Source of the DNA: Polaromonas sp047303325
GTDB lineage: Bacteria; Pseudomonadota; Gammaproteobacteria; Burkholderiales; Burkholderiaceae_C
Assembly (NCBI RefSeq): GCF_047303325.1
Contig: NZ_JBKBEX010000021.1
Location: forward strand, 27,854-91,853
DNA length: 64,000 nt
Direction: 5' to 3'
Shown here: positions 34,533-45,770 of the stretch, one piece after another
Numbering within the stretch: position 1 is the first letter of the stretch
How the letters are laid out: each line of letters opens with the position of its first letter
Position numbers and translations under genes: made by a program
The notes under the pieces: model-generated
Seen by the model: the letters and a program-made list of their open reading frames with translations, nothing else
What the model was told of the DNA's origin: nothing
The model's database searches: none

Positions 34533-35554
34533 AGCGTCAGCATGCGGTCCTGGGCGTGCAGCACGATGGTCTTGATCTCGGCGCCCTGCAGCACCGTGAG
34601 CCGGATTTCCGCGTCGGGCGCGGCGTGGTCCCAGAGTTTTTTGTAAAAGGCCTCCAGCGTCGCGACTTTCGCATCGTCCACCGCCAGCACCACATCGCCC
34701 GCCGACAGACCGGCCAGCTCCGCCGGGCTCTCCTTGCTCACGCGCAATATCTGTATGCGCCCGCCCTGGTCGTTGGAGGTGATGCCCAGCCAGGGCCTGC
34801 GGCTCTTGGCGCTGTAACCCGAACGCTGCAGCTCCGCGAGTATGGGACGCAGCAAATCCACGGGCACAAACATATTGCCCGGCAGGCGGCGGTTTTCATT
34901 GGTCGCATCCGACACGAACAGCGAGCCTATGCCTATCAGTTCGCCGCGCTGGTTAAAGAGCGGCGCGCCGCTGTGGTTGCCACCGCTGGCCAGCACCGGC
35001 GGGCTGGTGAAGAGGGCCGATTCAATGTGGTATTCCCAGCTGCCCGAGAAGGCGCGCCGGCTGACCAGCCGCGTCATGCTCACGTCGCCATCGTCATCGG
35101 GCTGCGGGCCGGTCACCGCCATCAGCGGCTCGCCCGGCTGCAGATCCCTGCTGCTACCCAGCGTCGCCACCGCCACATTGCGCAGCGGCAGCAGCGGGCG
35201 CAGCAGGCCGAAACCCGTGGCCAGGTCGTAGGCCACGGCGCGCGCCGGCAGCGTCCTGTTGTCCTGGGTCACAACCTCGATCTGCTCGGCCTCCAGCATC
35301 AGGTAGCCAATGGTCAGGATCAGCCCGTCCTGGCCGATCAGCACGCCCGAGCCCGCGCGCTGCAGGCCCAGGGTTTCGGCGGAGCGCGCGTCCTCCATCG
35401 CCGTGACCTTGACGCCCACCACCGCCGCCGTGGCCCGGTTCAGCGCATCCATCATGGCCTGCGCCGCCGGCGGCGGCGCCGTGGCCGCGTGGGCTGTGCC
35501 CAGCAGCAAAGTGCTTGAGAGAAGGAGACAGAGCCAATGACGCATGCTGCACAT
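34511..35554 (-). CDS. DegP/S1C-like periplasmic protein with PDZ domain, probably not a protease
   Basis: 347-residue precursor with a signal peptide ending near LLGTAHA. It has a trypsin-like fold followed by a PDZ domain (GRIQILRVSKESPAELAGLS, then AGDVVLAVDD). The catalytic residues look lost. The usual LTNxHV histidine segment reads LILTIGYLMLEAEQ. The usual DxAxL aspartate segment reads DLATGFGLLRP. The serine region reads GGNHSGAPLFN instead of GNSGGP. I infer a chaperone or binding role. The start at 35554 follows GGAG; MRHW at 35545 is an alternative. Confidence 0.8.
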   Translation of the reverse strand: MCSMRHWLCLLLSSTLLLGTAHAATAPPPAAQAMMDALNRATAAVVGVKVTAMEDARSAETLGLQRAGSGVLIGQDGLILTIGYLMLEAEQIEVVTQDNRTLPARAVAYDLATGFGLLRPLLPLRNVAVATLGSSRDLQPGEPLMAVTGPQPDDDGDVSMTRLVSRRAFSGSWEYHIESALFTSPPVLASGGNHSGAPLFNQRGELIGIGSLFVSDATNENRRLPGNMFVPVDLLRPILAELQRSGYSAKSRRPWLGITSNDQGGRIQILRVSKESPAELAGLSAGDVVLAVDDAKVATLEAFYKKLWDHAAPDAEIRLTVLQGAEIKTIVLHAQDRMLTLKKPPGI

Positions 35555-35761
35555 GACGGACTCCAGACGCGGCGAGAGGGCTGCGGACACACAAAAGAAA
35601 GGGGCCGGCCGCGATTGAAGAATGCGCCTTATTAAATGGCGTTGCAAGCGGGAGGGGCAAAAATCCGGCGGCAAAAAATAACAGCTTGGTGTTGCCCGCC
35701 GCCATGGAGAAAAACAAAAAAGCCGTCCATGAACGAGGGTCATGAGACGGCTTTCGGGATG

Positions 35762-35846
35762 TGGTGCCCGGGGCCGGAATCGAACCGGCACGCCTTGCGG
35801 CGGGGGATTTTGAGTCCCCTGCGTCTACCAATTTCACCACCCGGGC
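35762..35846 (-). tRNA. tRNA-Leu (anticodon CAA)
   Basis: 85 bases including an encoded CCA. On the minus strand GCCCGGG pairs with CCCGGGC, and the D arm contains the usual GGTAGACGC. The anticodon stem GGGGA/TCCCC encloses the loop CTCAAAA, giving CAA for UUG codons. A long variable arm (CGCCGCAAGGCG) marks it as class II. The T arm is GCCGGTTCGATTCCGGC. Confidence 0.95.
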
Positions 35847-35885
35847 TGGAATGAGCGAAGCCTCAAATTATGGCACAGTGTGGTC

Positions 35886-36788
35886 ATGAACTATCCCACC
35901 ATTGAAGACGCGATTGGCAAAACGCCTCTGGTCGCGCTGCAACGTATTTACGCCGCCGAGAACGCCGCACGCGGCAATGTGATCCTCGGCAAGCTTGAAG
36001 GCAACAATCCCGCCGGTTCGGTCAAAGACAGGCCGGCGCTCTCGATGATCAAGCGCGCCGAGGAGCGCGGCGACATCAAGCCGGGCGACACGCTGATCGA
36101 AGCCACTTCGGGCAATACGGGTATTGCCCTGGCCATGGCGGCCGCGATCAAGGGCTACAAGATGGTCCTGATCATGCCGGAGGACCTGAGCATAGAGCGG
36201 GCCCAGACCATGAAGGCTTTTGGCGCCGAATTGATCCTCACGCCCAAAAGCGCGGGCATTGAATACTCGCGCGACCTGGCCGACCAGATGCAGAAAGAGG
36301 GCAAGGGCCGGGTGCTGGACCAGTTCGCGAATGCCGACAACCCGCGCATCCATTACGAGACCACGGGCCCCGAAATATGGACAGATACGTCAGGCAAGGT
36401 GACACATTTTGTCAGCGCCATGGGCACGACGGGTACGATTACCGGGGTTTCGCGCTACCTCAAAGAGAAAAATCCGGCCATCAAGGTGATCGGCGCCCAG
36501 CCCAGCGAGGGTTCGCGCATCCCCGGCATCCGCAAATGGCCGCAGGAATACCTGCCCAAGATTTATGACCCGCGCCAGGTCGATGAATTGGTGCTGGTCA
36601 GCCAGTCCGACGCCGAGGACATGTGCCGACGCCTGGCGCGCGAGGAAGGCATATTTGCCGGAATCTCGGCTGCCGGCGCCCTCTGGGTGGCGCAGGAAAT
36701 CGCCAAGACCGTGGAAAACGCGGTGATCGTCTTTGTGGTCTGCGACCGCGGCGACCGCTACCTGTCTACCGGCGTGTTTCCGGCTTGA
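35886..36788 (+). CDS. cysM: Cysteine synthase B (O-acetylserine sulfhydrylase)
   Basis: PLP enzyme of 300 residues forming cysteine from O-acetylserine and sulfide or thiosulfate. The PLP lysine is in NNPAGSVKDRPAL, the substrate loop is EATSGNTGIALAMA, and the phosphate-binding glycine/threonine loop is GTTGTITGVSRYL. RKWPQEYLPKIYDP is typical of CysM and not CysK. The ATG at 35886 gives the family N-terminus MNYPTIEDAIGKTPLV. It is followed by a strong terminator. Confidence 0.94.
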   Translation: MNYPTIEDAIGKTPLVALQRIYAAENAARGNVILGKLEGNNPAGSVKDRPALSMIKRAEERGDIKPGDTLIEATSGNTGIALAMAAAIKGYKMVLIMPEDLSIERAQTMKAFGAELILTPKSAGIEYSRDLADQMQKEGKGRVLDQFANADNPRIHYETTGPEIWTDTSGKVTHFVSAMGTTGTITGVSRYLKEKNPAIKVIGAQPSEGSRIPGIRKWPQEYLPKIYDPRQVDELVLVSQSDAEDMCRRLAREEGIFAGISAAGALWVAQEIAKTVENAVIVFVVCDRGDRYLSTGVFPA

Positions 36789-36798
36789 TGCTCCACCG

Positions 36799-36848
36799 AC
36801 GCGGGCTTTCTGCTATTGAAAAAATAGCGGCAAGCCGCGTTTTCTTTC
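36799..36848 (+). terminator. Terminator of cysM with nested inverted repeats
   Basis: An outer stem (ACGCGGGCTT with AAGCCGCGT, one bulge) encloses an inner stem, CTGCTATT with AATAGCGG, and is followed by TTTTCTTTCTTT. The inner GCTATTGAAAAAATAGC is a sequence I associate with Polaromonas/Rhodoferax-type intergenic regions. Confidence 0.7.
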
Positions 36849-36875
36849 TTTCATTTTCCCTTCTGATCGCCTGCC

Positions 36876-37409
36876 ATGACCCATGAATTCCGGTTTTGCC
36901 CGAACTGCGCGACGCCGCTGGCCATGGTGTCGCAGATGGAAGACGGCGGTGAAAAGGTGCGGCTGCGCTGCCCGGCGTGCGGGTTCACCCACTGGAACAA
37001 TCCCACGCCGGTACTGGCCGCGGTGATTGAATACCACGGCCAGGTGTTGCTGGCGCGCAATGCGGCCTGGCCGGGCAAGATGTATGCGCTGATCACGGGT
37101 TTCATGGAGGCGGGCGAGACGCCGCAGGGCGGGATAGAGCGCGAAATCAAGGAAGAAACCAACCTGGAAACGACGTCGCTGGACCTGATTGGCGTTTACG
37201 ACTTCCAGCGCATGAATCAGATCATCATTGCTTACCACGCGGTCTGCACGGGGGAGGTCAGCCTGTCGCCCGAGCTGGTGGATTACCGGCTTTACGACCT
37301 GGACAAGCTCAAATGCTGGCCCGCCGGCACCGGCTATGCGCTGGCCGACTGGCTGCGTACGCGGGGCCATGAGCCTGAGTTTGTGGAGTGGGCCAAGCGC
37401 ACCGAATAG
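36876..37409 (+). CDS. Nudix hydrolase with N-terminal zinc ribbon
   Basis: 177-residue protein. A four-cysteine ribbon (CPNC and CPAC, about residues 8-35) precedes a Nudix fold. The Nudix box is GFMEAGETPQGGIEREIKEE followed by TNLE, intact in all catalytic glutamates. The ribbon and the box resemble NADH pyrophosphatase NudC, but the protein is shorter and lacks the NudC-type SQPWPFPxS segment. The substrate is therefore a nucleoside diphosphate derivative of unknown kind. It lies between cysM and a TusA-like gene. Confidence 0.85.
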   Translation: MTHEFRFCPNCATPLAMVSQMEDGGEKVRLRCPACGFTHWNNPTPVLAAVIEYHGQVLLARNAAWPGKMYALITGFMEAGETPQGGIEREIKEETNLETTSLDLIGVYDFQRMNQIIIAYHAVCTGEVSLSPELVDYRLYDLDKLKCWPAGTGYALADWLRTRGHEPEFVEWAKRTE

Positions 37410-37482
37410 CTTGCCGGCTGGGGTAAAGCCCGGTTCAGGGCCTTTACGCTTTGCTTAAAATCGCGGCAACCCAAGGATTTTC

Positions 37483-37710
37483 ATGAACATCGACAAAGAA
37501 CTCGACACCCGCGGCCTGAATTGCCCGCTGCCCATCCTGAAAGCCAAAAAAGCGCTGACGGAGATGATGAGCGGCCAGCTGCTGCGAGTGGTGTCCACCG
37601 ATGCCGGCTCGACCCGGGATTTTCAGGCCTTTGCCAAGCAGACCGGCAACGAGCTGGTCGAGCAGCAGGTCGCCGGCAGCGACTTTATCCACGTCTTGAA
37701 ACGGCGTTAA
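37483..37710 (+). CDS. TusA-family sulfur carrier protein
   Basis: 75-residue protein with the family signature LDTRGLNCPLPILKAKKAL, where the cysteine of CPxP carries persulfide sulfur. The fold continues with SGQLLRVVSTDAGSTRDFQA and ends near SDFIHVLKRR. Members serve in tRNA thiolation or cytoplasmic sulfur trafficking. Which role applies here is not clear, though cysM lies 0.7 kb upstream on the same strand. Confidence 0.9.
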   Translation: MNIDKELDTRGLNCPLPILKAKKALTEMMSGQLLRVVSTDAGSTRDFQAFAKQTGNELVEQQVAGSDFIHVLKRR

Positions 37711-37752
37711 ACCCGCCGTAGGGCGCCGCCAGGGCGCTGGCCGCCCAGGTTT

Positions 37753-38673
37753 TCAGGCCTGTTTGCGGCGTTCCCGGCCCGACCAGCCTATCTGCAGGTT
37801 GTCCAGGTAGTTGCGAAAGTGCACGCCCACCTCGGGGTGCTGCAGCGCCAGCTCGACGGTGGCTTCCAGAAAGCCTTCCTTGCTGCCGCAGTCATAACGT
37901 TTGCCCTCGTACTGGAAGGCGTAAACGCTTTCCTTATCAAGCAGGCTTGATATCCCGTCGGTCAGCTGCAGCTCACCGCCCACGCCGGCCTTTTGACTGC
38001 GGATGTGCTCAAAAATTGCCGGCGTCAGGATGTAACGGCCGGCCACACCCATGCGTGACGGGGCCACCTCGGGTGCCGGTTTCTCGACGATTTTTTTCAC
38101 TTTCATGAGGCCCGCGCTGGCCGCGCCGTCGGTCTCGACGATGCCGTAGCGGCGGGTCTGGTCCTGGGGCACTTCCTGCACCGCCAGGATGGATTGCTGC
38201 AGTTCCTTGAACTGCTCGGCCATCTGGGCGAGCACCGGCTTGCCGCCCTTGGGACCGACCATCAGGTCGTCAGCCAGCAGGACGGCGAAAGCCTCCTGGC
38301 CGACCAGGTGTTCGGCGCACAGCACGGCATGCCCCAGGCCCAGGGAGCGGGGCTGGCGCACGTAGGAAAAATTCATGTCTTCGGGCTGGACGGAGCGCAC
38401 CAAATCCAGCAGGGCGTGCTTTTGAGCTACCTCCAGCTCGTTCTCGAGCTCGTAGGCAGTATCAAAGTGGTCCTCTATGGCCCGTTTATTGCGTCCTGTC
38501 ACAAAAATCATGTGACGGATGCCTGCCGCGTAAGCCTCTTCCACCGCGTATTGGATCAGCGGCTTGTCGACGACGGGGAGCATTTCCTTGGGCTGGGCCT
38601 TGGTGGCCGGGAGAAACCGGGTGCCAAGGCCGGCAACCGGGAATACAGCTTTGTGTAATGTAAATTTTTGCAT
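37753..38673 (-). CDS. galU: UTP-glucose-1-phosphate uridylyltransferase
   Basis: 306-residue enzyme making UDP-glucose from UTP and glucose 1-phosphate. The nucleotidyltransferase start is AVFPVAGLGTRFLPATKAQP followed by KEMLPVVDKPLIQYAVEEA. HAVLCAEHLVGQEAFAVLLADD contains the metal-binding aspartates. The C-terminal KRYDCGSKEGFLEATVELAL is specific to bacterial GalU. It is convergent with the TusA gene and divergent from the dehydrogenase-like gene. Confidence 0.96.
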   Translation of the reverse strand: MQKFTLHKAVFPVAGLGTRFLPATKAQPKEMLPVVDKPLIQYAVEEAYAAGIRHMIFVTGRNKRAIEDHFDTAYELENELEVAQKHALLDLVRSVQPEDMNFSYVRQPRSLGLGHAVLCAEHLVGQEAFAVLLADDLMVGPKGGKPVLAQMAEQFKELQQSILAVQEVPQDQTRRYGIVETDGAASAGLMKVKKIVEKPAPEVAPSRMGVAGRYILTPAIFEHIRSQKAGVGGELQLTDGISSLLDKESVYAFQYEGKRYDCGSKEGFLEATVELALQHPEVGVHFRNYLDNLQIGWSGRERRKQA

Positions 38674-38798
38674 CGACTTTGATCGGGGAAAAGACTAGAG
38701 TGTTGCGTTGTTGATACATGACTCAGGTCGGACAAAGGCTCGACTTGACGTGGTCAAACCGCGCGAATTGCGGTCTGCGGGAAAAAAGGACTCACTGG

Positions 38799-39812
38799 GT
38801 GGACATCTTACTTCTTGACGCGCTGGTGCCCGAGGCAATGGCTTGGCTGGAAACCCGCCACAGCGTGGGCTACCACCCCGAGCTCGCCGACGACCTGACT
38901 TCCCTGCGCAAGATCGCCTACAAGACCAAGGGCATTGTGTTCCCGCGCCAGACTGTGGTGACACGCGAGTTCCTCGACTTCCTGCCCAAGATCAGGGCCG
39001 TGGGCCGCTTGCACGTGGGCACGGACAACACCGACCTCGAGGCCTGCAAGGAGCGCGACATCAAGGTCGTGCATGCCAGCAGCGCCAACGTGCGCTCCAA
39101 TGCCGAATACCTGCTGAGCAGCCTGCTGCTGCTGTACCGCCGCGGCTTGGTCTCGGCCCTGATGGGGCGGCGCCACCCGACGACGCAGATGGGGCGCGAG
39201 CTGCACGGCAGCACCGTGGGTATCCTGGGCCTGGCCCCGACGGCGCACACGCTGGCCGGCATGCTCAACGGCCTGGGCGTGCGTCTCATAGGCTACGACC
39301 CCGCGGTGCACCACACGGCGCCCATCTGGGAGCGCCTGCGCATACAGCCGGTGTCCCTGTCTGAACTCGTCAGCCAGGCCGACGCGGTCTCGGTGCAGAT
39401 GCTCTACGCCACGCGCTTTCGCGGCTTTGTGAATGAAAAACTGTTGGCCGCCTGCAGACGCAATCAGCTGTGGGTGGGCATCAGCCGCAGCGAACTGTTT
39501 GACGAAGCCGCGCTGGCCGCGGCGCTGTGCGACGGCCGCATAGAGGCCTGCATCCTGGACGGCGCCGAAGCCAGCTTTCTGGGTGACACTTCGCCCCTCA
39601 AGGGCCTGAAGAACCTGTTCGTCACGCCGCGCCTGGGCTCGCACACACGCGAGGCGCGCCTGCGCTCGAGCTGGTATGTGGCGCACCGCATGCATGAAGC
39701 CATCAGTACCACGCACAGCGGCATGGACCAGTTGCCGAGTGCGCCCATGGACCTGGAGATGCCGGGGAGCGTTCCGCCCTCGCAATGGTCCGAGCCCGAA
39801 ACCGTCCGCTGA
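38799..39812 (+). CDS. 2-hydroxyacid dehydrogenase-like protein with altered active site
   Basis: 337 residues of the D-isomer-specific 2-hydroxyacid dehydrogenase fold. The GTG start at 38799 follows AAGGA at 8 bases; a longer frame from 38718 is less likely. The fold is clear in GRLHVGTDNTDLEACKERDI and in NAEYLLSSLLLLYRRGLVSA. The NAD-binding loop reads GSTVGILGLAPTAHTLAGML, not the usual GxGxxG. The TPHxGxxT segment that carries the catalytic histidine reads VTPRLGSHTREAR, with arginine in its place. It may bind a nucleotide without being an active dehydrogenase. Single gene with its own terminator. Confidence 0.8.
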   Translation: MDILLLDALVPEAMAWLETRHSVGYHPELADDLTSLRKIAYKTKGIVFPRQTVVTREFLDFLPKIRAVGRLHVGTDNTDLEACKERDIKVVHASSANVRSNAEYLLSSLLLLYRRGLVSALMGRRHPTTQMGRELHGSTVGILGLAPTAHTLAGMLNGLGVRLIGYDPAVHHTAPIWERLRIQPVSLSELVSQADAVSVQMLYATRFRGFVNEKLLAACRRNQLWVGISRSELFDEAALAAALCDGRIEACILDGAEASFLGDTSPLKGLKNLFVTPRLGSHTREARLRSSWYVAHRMHEAISTTHSGMDQLPSAPMDLEMPGSVPPSQWSEPETVR

Positions 39813-39831
39813 TGACGGGACATCAGCCGAT

Positions 39832-39861
39832 AAAAAAGCCCCGGTAAGCGGGGCTTTTTTG
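39832..39861. terminator. Bidirectional terminator
   Basis: An A-tract and GCCCCGG, a 3-base loop, and a GGGGC arm followed by six T residues. It serves the dehydrogenase-like gene and the convergent valS. Confidence 0.88.
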
Positions 39862-39877
39862 TGGGCGGCGTTCGCGC

Positions 39878-42805
<2,928 letters not shown>

Positions 42806-42905
42806 GGGGGCAATGAAAAACGGCATCGAGGGGATGCCGCCTTGGGGTTGGGGGAAACTACCTCGATTTTATTCGACTGGGCGGCCCGGGGCCGCTGGGC
42901 CTTGC

Positions 42906-43121
42906 CTATCCCGGCGCGGCCACGGTCTTTGCGGCCGCCGCCACGCAGGCCCGCAGCACGGCGGTGTCGCCCAGCTGGTTGGCCATGAGCAGGATCAGCC
43001 GGGCATTGAGCAGCTCGGATTCCTCGCGGCTCAGGCCCCGGTGGGCGTCCAGCAGGCACTCGTAAAAGGCATCGGCGTCCTGGAAATGCAGGCGGGTGCT
43101 CAGGGGGCTGTCGGTTTTCAT
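42906..43121 (-). CDS. DUF2783 protein
   Basis: 71 residues: LHFQDADAFYECLLDAHRGL, then SREESELLNARLILLMANQL. This helical DUF2783 domain is known to me as a companion of FAD-dependent monooxygenases. Its ATG overlaps the stop codon of the upstream monooxygenase gene by 4 bases (ATGA), so translation is likely coupled. Function unknown; perhaps a small accessory subunit. Confidence 0.8.
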   Translation of the reverse strand: MKTDSPLSTRLHFQDADAFYECLLDAHRGLSREESELLNARLILLMANQLGDTAVLRACVAAAAKTVAAPG

Positions 43122-44902
43122 GGGTTTTCCTTTCCGCCGTGGCCGGCGCCCAGCGCGGCGGCCACCGCGTGGACCAGCGAGGCGTCCACGCTCTCGCCGG
43201 TGGCGGCCACATGGCCGTCGGGCCGCAGCAGCGCCCAGGCATGGCCGAAGACATGGCAGGTCGCCTGCAGGTGGCCGTGCTCGTCGATGACATGCTCCAC
43301 GGCCGCGGCTTTCTCGCCGGGGCCCACCACCTGCACGCAGCGCAGGCCGGCCTCCATCGACAGCGCCGCCAGGCGCGCCAACGCGGCGGCGGAGACATCG
43401 CCAAAGGTCAGCAGCAGCAAACGGCCGTGGGCCCAGTCCAGCAGGTCCAGCAGCTCGCCGGGGCGGCCGTCGGCCCAGGCAAAACCCACGTTCTGCGTCG
43501 CCCGCCCGCCGGCCGGCCCGCAGGCGCTGGACTGTGTGTAGTGGCTGGGCGTGGACATGCGGCCGGTGTTAACGAGCTGCCTGGCAAATACATGCTCGCG
43601 CGCCAGGCCCAGCGCCGCGCTGCGAAACAGCCGCTCGGCGCCGTCGGCCGGCCGCAAAAAGCGCGCCGTGCGGTTGGTGATGCGAACGTTGTGCGCGGCC
43701 GCCTCATGGCGTTCGTGGTGGTAGCTGTCCAGCAGAGCGGGGGCGGCCCGGCCCTGCAGCACGGCGGCCAGCTTCCAGGCCAGGTTGTCGGCGTCCTGCA
43801 CGCCCGAATTGCCGCCGCGCGCGCCGAAGGGGCTCATCACGTGGGCGGCGTCCCCGGCGAAGAACACGCGGCCGTGGCGCAGGCTGTCCAGGCATTCGCT
43901 GCGGTAGGCATAGGGGCCGACCCAGACGATCTCATAGTCGCTGTCGTCCAGCAGCCTGCCCGACTGGCTTTTGAACTGCGCTTTGAGGCGCGCGCGCACC
44001 ACGTCCTCGCGGCTGATCTCCTCGGGCTTGGCCTGCGGCGGCATCTGGTAGTCAATGCGCCACACGCCGTCGGCCATCAGGTGCTGCCAGACGGCGCGGC
44101 CCTCGTTGAAGGGCGCCTCTATCCAGGTGTGGCGCTCCGCCGGCGGCGGGTTCTTGAAGCGCACGTCGGCAATGCACCAGCGGTCGTCGCCCTGCTGCGC
44201 CGTCACTGTGGCGCCGCACCAGGCGCGAAACGGGCTGCGAGAGCCGCTGCAGTCGATCACATGTTCGGCTTCCAGGGCGTAGGAGCCGGCCGGCGTTTCG
44301 AGTTGCAGCGTCGCGAAATCCTCGTTTTGCTCGAAGCCGGTGACGCGGTGGCTCCAGCGGATGTTGACCAGGCGATTTTCGGGTGTGGGACTGTAGAGCT
44401 GCTCGACCAGAAAGCCCTCGACATAAAACTGCTGGATATTGATAAAGGGCGGCTGCCGGCTCAGCGAATGGCTTTGCTGCTGCCGCAGGTCGAAGGCGTA
44501 GACCTCGTCCTTGCCCGCGAAGGTGCGGCCCACGCTCCACTGCACGCCCCTGGCCGCGATGCGCTCGTAAATACCCAGGCGCTTGAAGATTTCCAGGCTT
44601 TTTTGCGCATAGCAGATGCCGCGCGAGGACGCGCCCTTCACGCCCACGGTGTTGTCCTCGTCCAGCAGCACGGCGCGCACGCCGTACTGCGCCAGCGCGC
44701 AGGCCAGCGTCAGCCCCGTGATGCCGCCGCCCACGATGGCGACGGCGTGGCGTTTGAGCTCGCCCGTGCGCAGTTCAGGCGGCGCCACAAAAGGGTATTC
44801 GGGCAGGGCATAACCCGCGCCCTGGGCGAATTCATAGCCGTTGGTGAAGGTGGCGGCCAGCGCGGCGGGCATCTTGTCGGGCATTTGCGTTGTCTCCGGC
44901 AT
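43118..44902 (-). CDS. FAD-dependent aromatic-ring hydroxylase-like monooxygenase
   Basis: 594-residue flavoprotein of the MhpA/PheA/TfdB class, which hydroxylate phenolic compounds using NAD(P)H and O2. The dinucleotide motif is VAIVGGGITGLTLACALAQY, and DCSGSRSPFRAW is the mid-protein DG-like motif. The second FAD motif is VFFAGDAAHVMSPFGARGGN. The C-terminal thioredoxin-like extension of this class seems present from about residue 450. No ring-cleavage genes lie nearby, so the substrate is unknown. The start at 44902 follows AAGAGGCG. Cotranscribed with the DUF2783 gene. Confidence 0.88.
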   Translation of the reverse strand: MPETTQMPDKMPAALAATFTNGYEFAQGAGYALPEYPFVAPPELRTGELKRHAVAIVGGGITGLTLACALAQYGVRAVLLDEDNTVGVKGASSRGICYAQKSLEIFKRLGIYERIAARGVQWSVGRTFAGKDEVYAFDLRQQQSHSLSRQPPFINIQQFYVEGFLVEQLYSPTPENRLVNIRWSHRVTGFEQNEDFATLQLETPAGSYALEAEHVIDCSGSRSPFRAWCGATVTAQQGDDRWCIADVRFKNPPPAERHTWIEAPFNEGRAVWQHLMADGVWRIDYQMPPQAKPEEISREDVVRARLKAQFKSQSGRLLDDSDYEIVWVGPYAYRSECLDSLRHGRVFFAGDAAHVMSPFGARGGNSGVQDADNLAWKLAAVLQGRAAPALLDSYHHERHEAAAHNVRITNRTARFLRPADGAERLFRSAALGLAREHVFARQLVNTGRMSTPSHYTQSSACGPAGGRATQNVGFAWADGRPGELLDLLDWAHGRLLLLTFGDVSAAALARLAALSMEAGLRCVQVVGPGEKAAAVEHVIDEHGHLQATCHVFGHAWALLRPDGHVAATGESVDASLVHAVAAALGAGHGGKENP

Positions 44903-45204
44903 GGGTCTGCGCCTCTTGTTCTGTTTACCTATTCGTAATCAATCTACCATAACGTAATTAAGGCGAGGACCTGGCCGCTCTTGGGGAGCTGGTGCTATGG
45001 CGGTATGTTTTGTAATTAAAAATTGTTATTAATGGTGTTAGTTAGATAGGTTTTATCAATTTCATGCATTGATTCCAGCAATTAGACGAAGCGGCCGAAC
45101 AGGTCTAAGGTGTCCTGGTCTTCGGTCTTCGCACCTGGACTTTGGCGACGGGGGCTTGAAGCATTGGCGATTTGTTCATCCATCAACCCACGAAGGAGAT
45201 TTCC
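44903..45204. promoter_or_regulatory. A/T-rich divergent region between monooxygenase and rubrerythrin genes
   Basis: 302 bases. CGTAAT occurs twice as a direct repeat (44934-44939 and 44953-44958), close to the monooxygenase start. A marked A/T-rich island (45005-45070) contains the inverted repeat GATAGGTTTTATC (45045-45057). I cannot place a confident promoter. A GAAGGAGA ribosome-binding site precedes the rubrerythrin start. Confidence 0.4.
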
Positions 45205-45627
45205 ATGGCTGCTCTCAAAGGCTCCAGGACGGAAGAGAACCTGAAAGCCGCATTTGCCGGCGAATCGCAGGCCAACCGCCGCTACCTGTATTTCGCGAAT
45301 AAGGCCGACGTTGAAGGCCAGCCCGATGTCGCCGCGCTGTTTCGCTCCACCGCGGAAGGTGAAACCGGCCACGCCCACGGCCACCTCGAATGGCTGGAGC
45401 AATGCGGCGACCCCGCCACCGGCCTGCCTTTCGGCGCCACGCGCGACAACCTCAAGTCCGCCGTCGCCGGCGAAACCCACGAGTACACCGACATGTACCC
45501 CGGCATGGCCAAGACCGCGCGCGACGAAGGCCATGACGAAGTGGCCGACTGGTTCGAGACTCTGGCCAAGGCCGAGCGCTCGCACGCCAATCGCTATTCA
45601 AAAGCGCTGGCCGAACTGGTCGATTAA
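45205..45627 (+). CDS. Rubrerythrin (ferritin-like di-iron domain only)
   Basis: 140-residue peroxide-reducing di-iron protein. Iron ligands are in NLKAAFAGESQANRRYLYFA, in EGETGHAHGHLEW and in AGETHEYTDMYPGMAKTARD followed by AKAERSHANRY. The C-terminal rubredoxin domain of classical rubrerythrin is missing, so an outside electron donor is needed. The Fe-S protein encoded next is a candidate. The ATG at 45205 follows a good GAAGGAGA site. First gene of a likely rubrerythrin/Fe-S/DUF3501 unit. Confidence 0.93.
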   Translation: MAALKGSRTEENLKAAFAGESQANRRYLYFANKADVEGQPDVAALFRSTAEGETGHAHGHLEWLEQCGDPATGLPFGATRDNLKSAVAGETHEYTDMYPGMAKTARDEGHDEVADWFETLAKAERSHANRYSKALAELVD

Positions 45628-45635
45628 GGCTGCTT

Positions 45636-45752
45636 GTTCCCTCTCCCTCTGGGAGAGGGTTAGGGTGAGGGCGAGAGGCGATAGATTGAGCCTTGCCTTC
45701 ACCTTGGCTGAACCCCCTCACCCCAACCCTCTCCCCGGTGGGGCGAGGGAGC
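45636..45752. repeat. Inverted repeat element between rubrerythrin and Fe-S protein genes
   Basis: The 36-base arm at 45636-45671 (CCCTCTCCCTCTGGGAGAGG, then GTTAGGGTGAGGG) matches the reverse complement of 45715-45752 with few changes. This is a widespread type of REP-like palindromic sequence, which I know from many proteobacteria. Confidence 0.75.
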
Positions 45753-45770
45753 AATGGAAGAGACAAGACC

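Noticed and set aside
38718..38798. Longer start for the dehydrogenase-like gene
   Set aside because: The added residues match no family pattern, and the GTG at 38799 has an AAGGA site at ideal spacing.
43139..44938. 599-codon plus-strand frame opposite the monooxygenase gene
   Set aside because: The minus strand holds a full flavoprotein; the antisense translation has no domain pattern.
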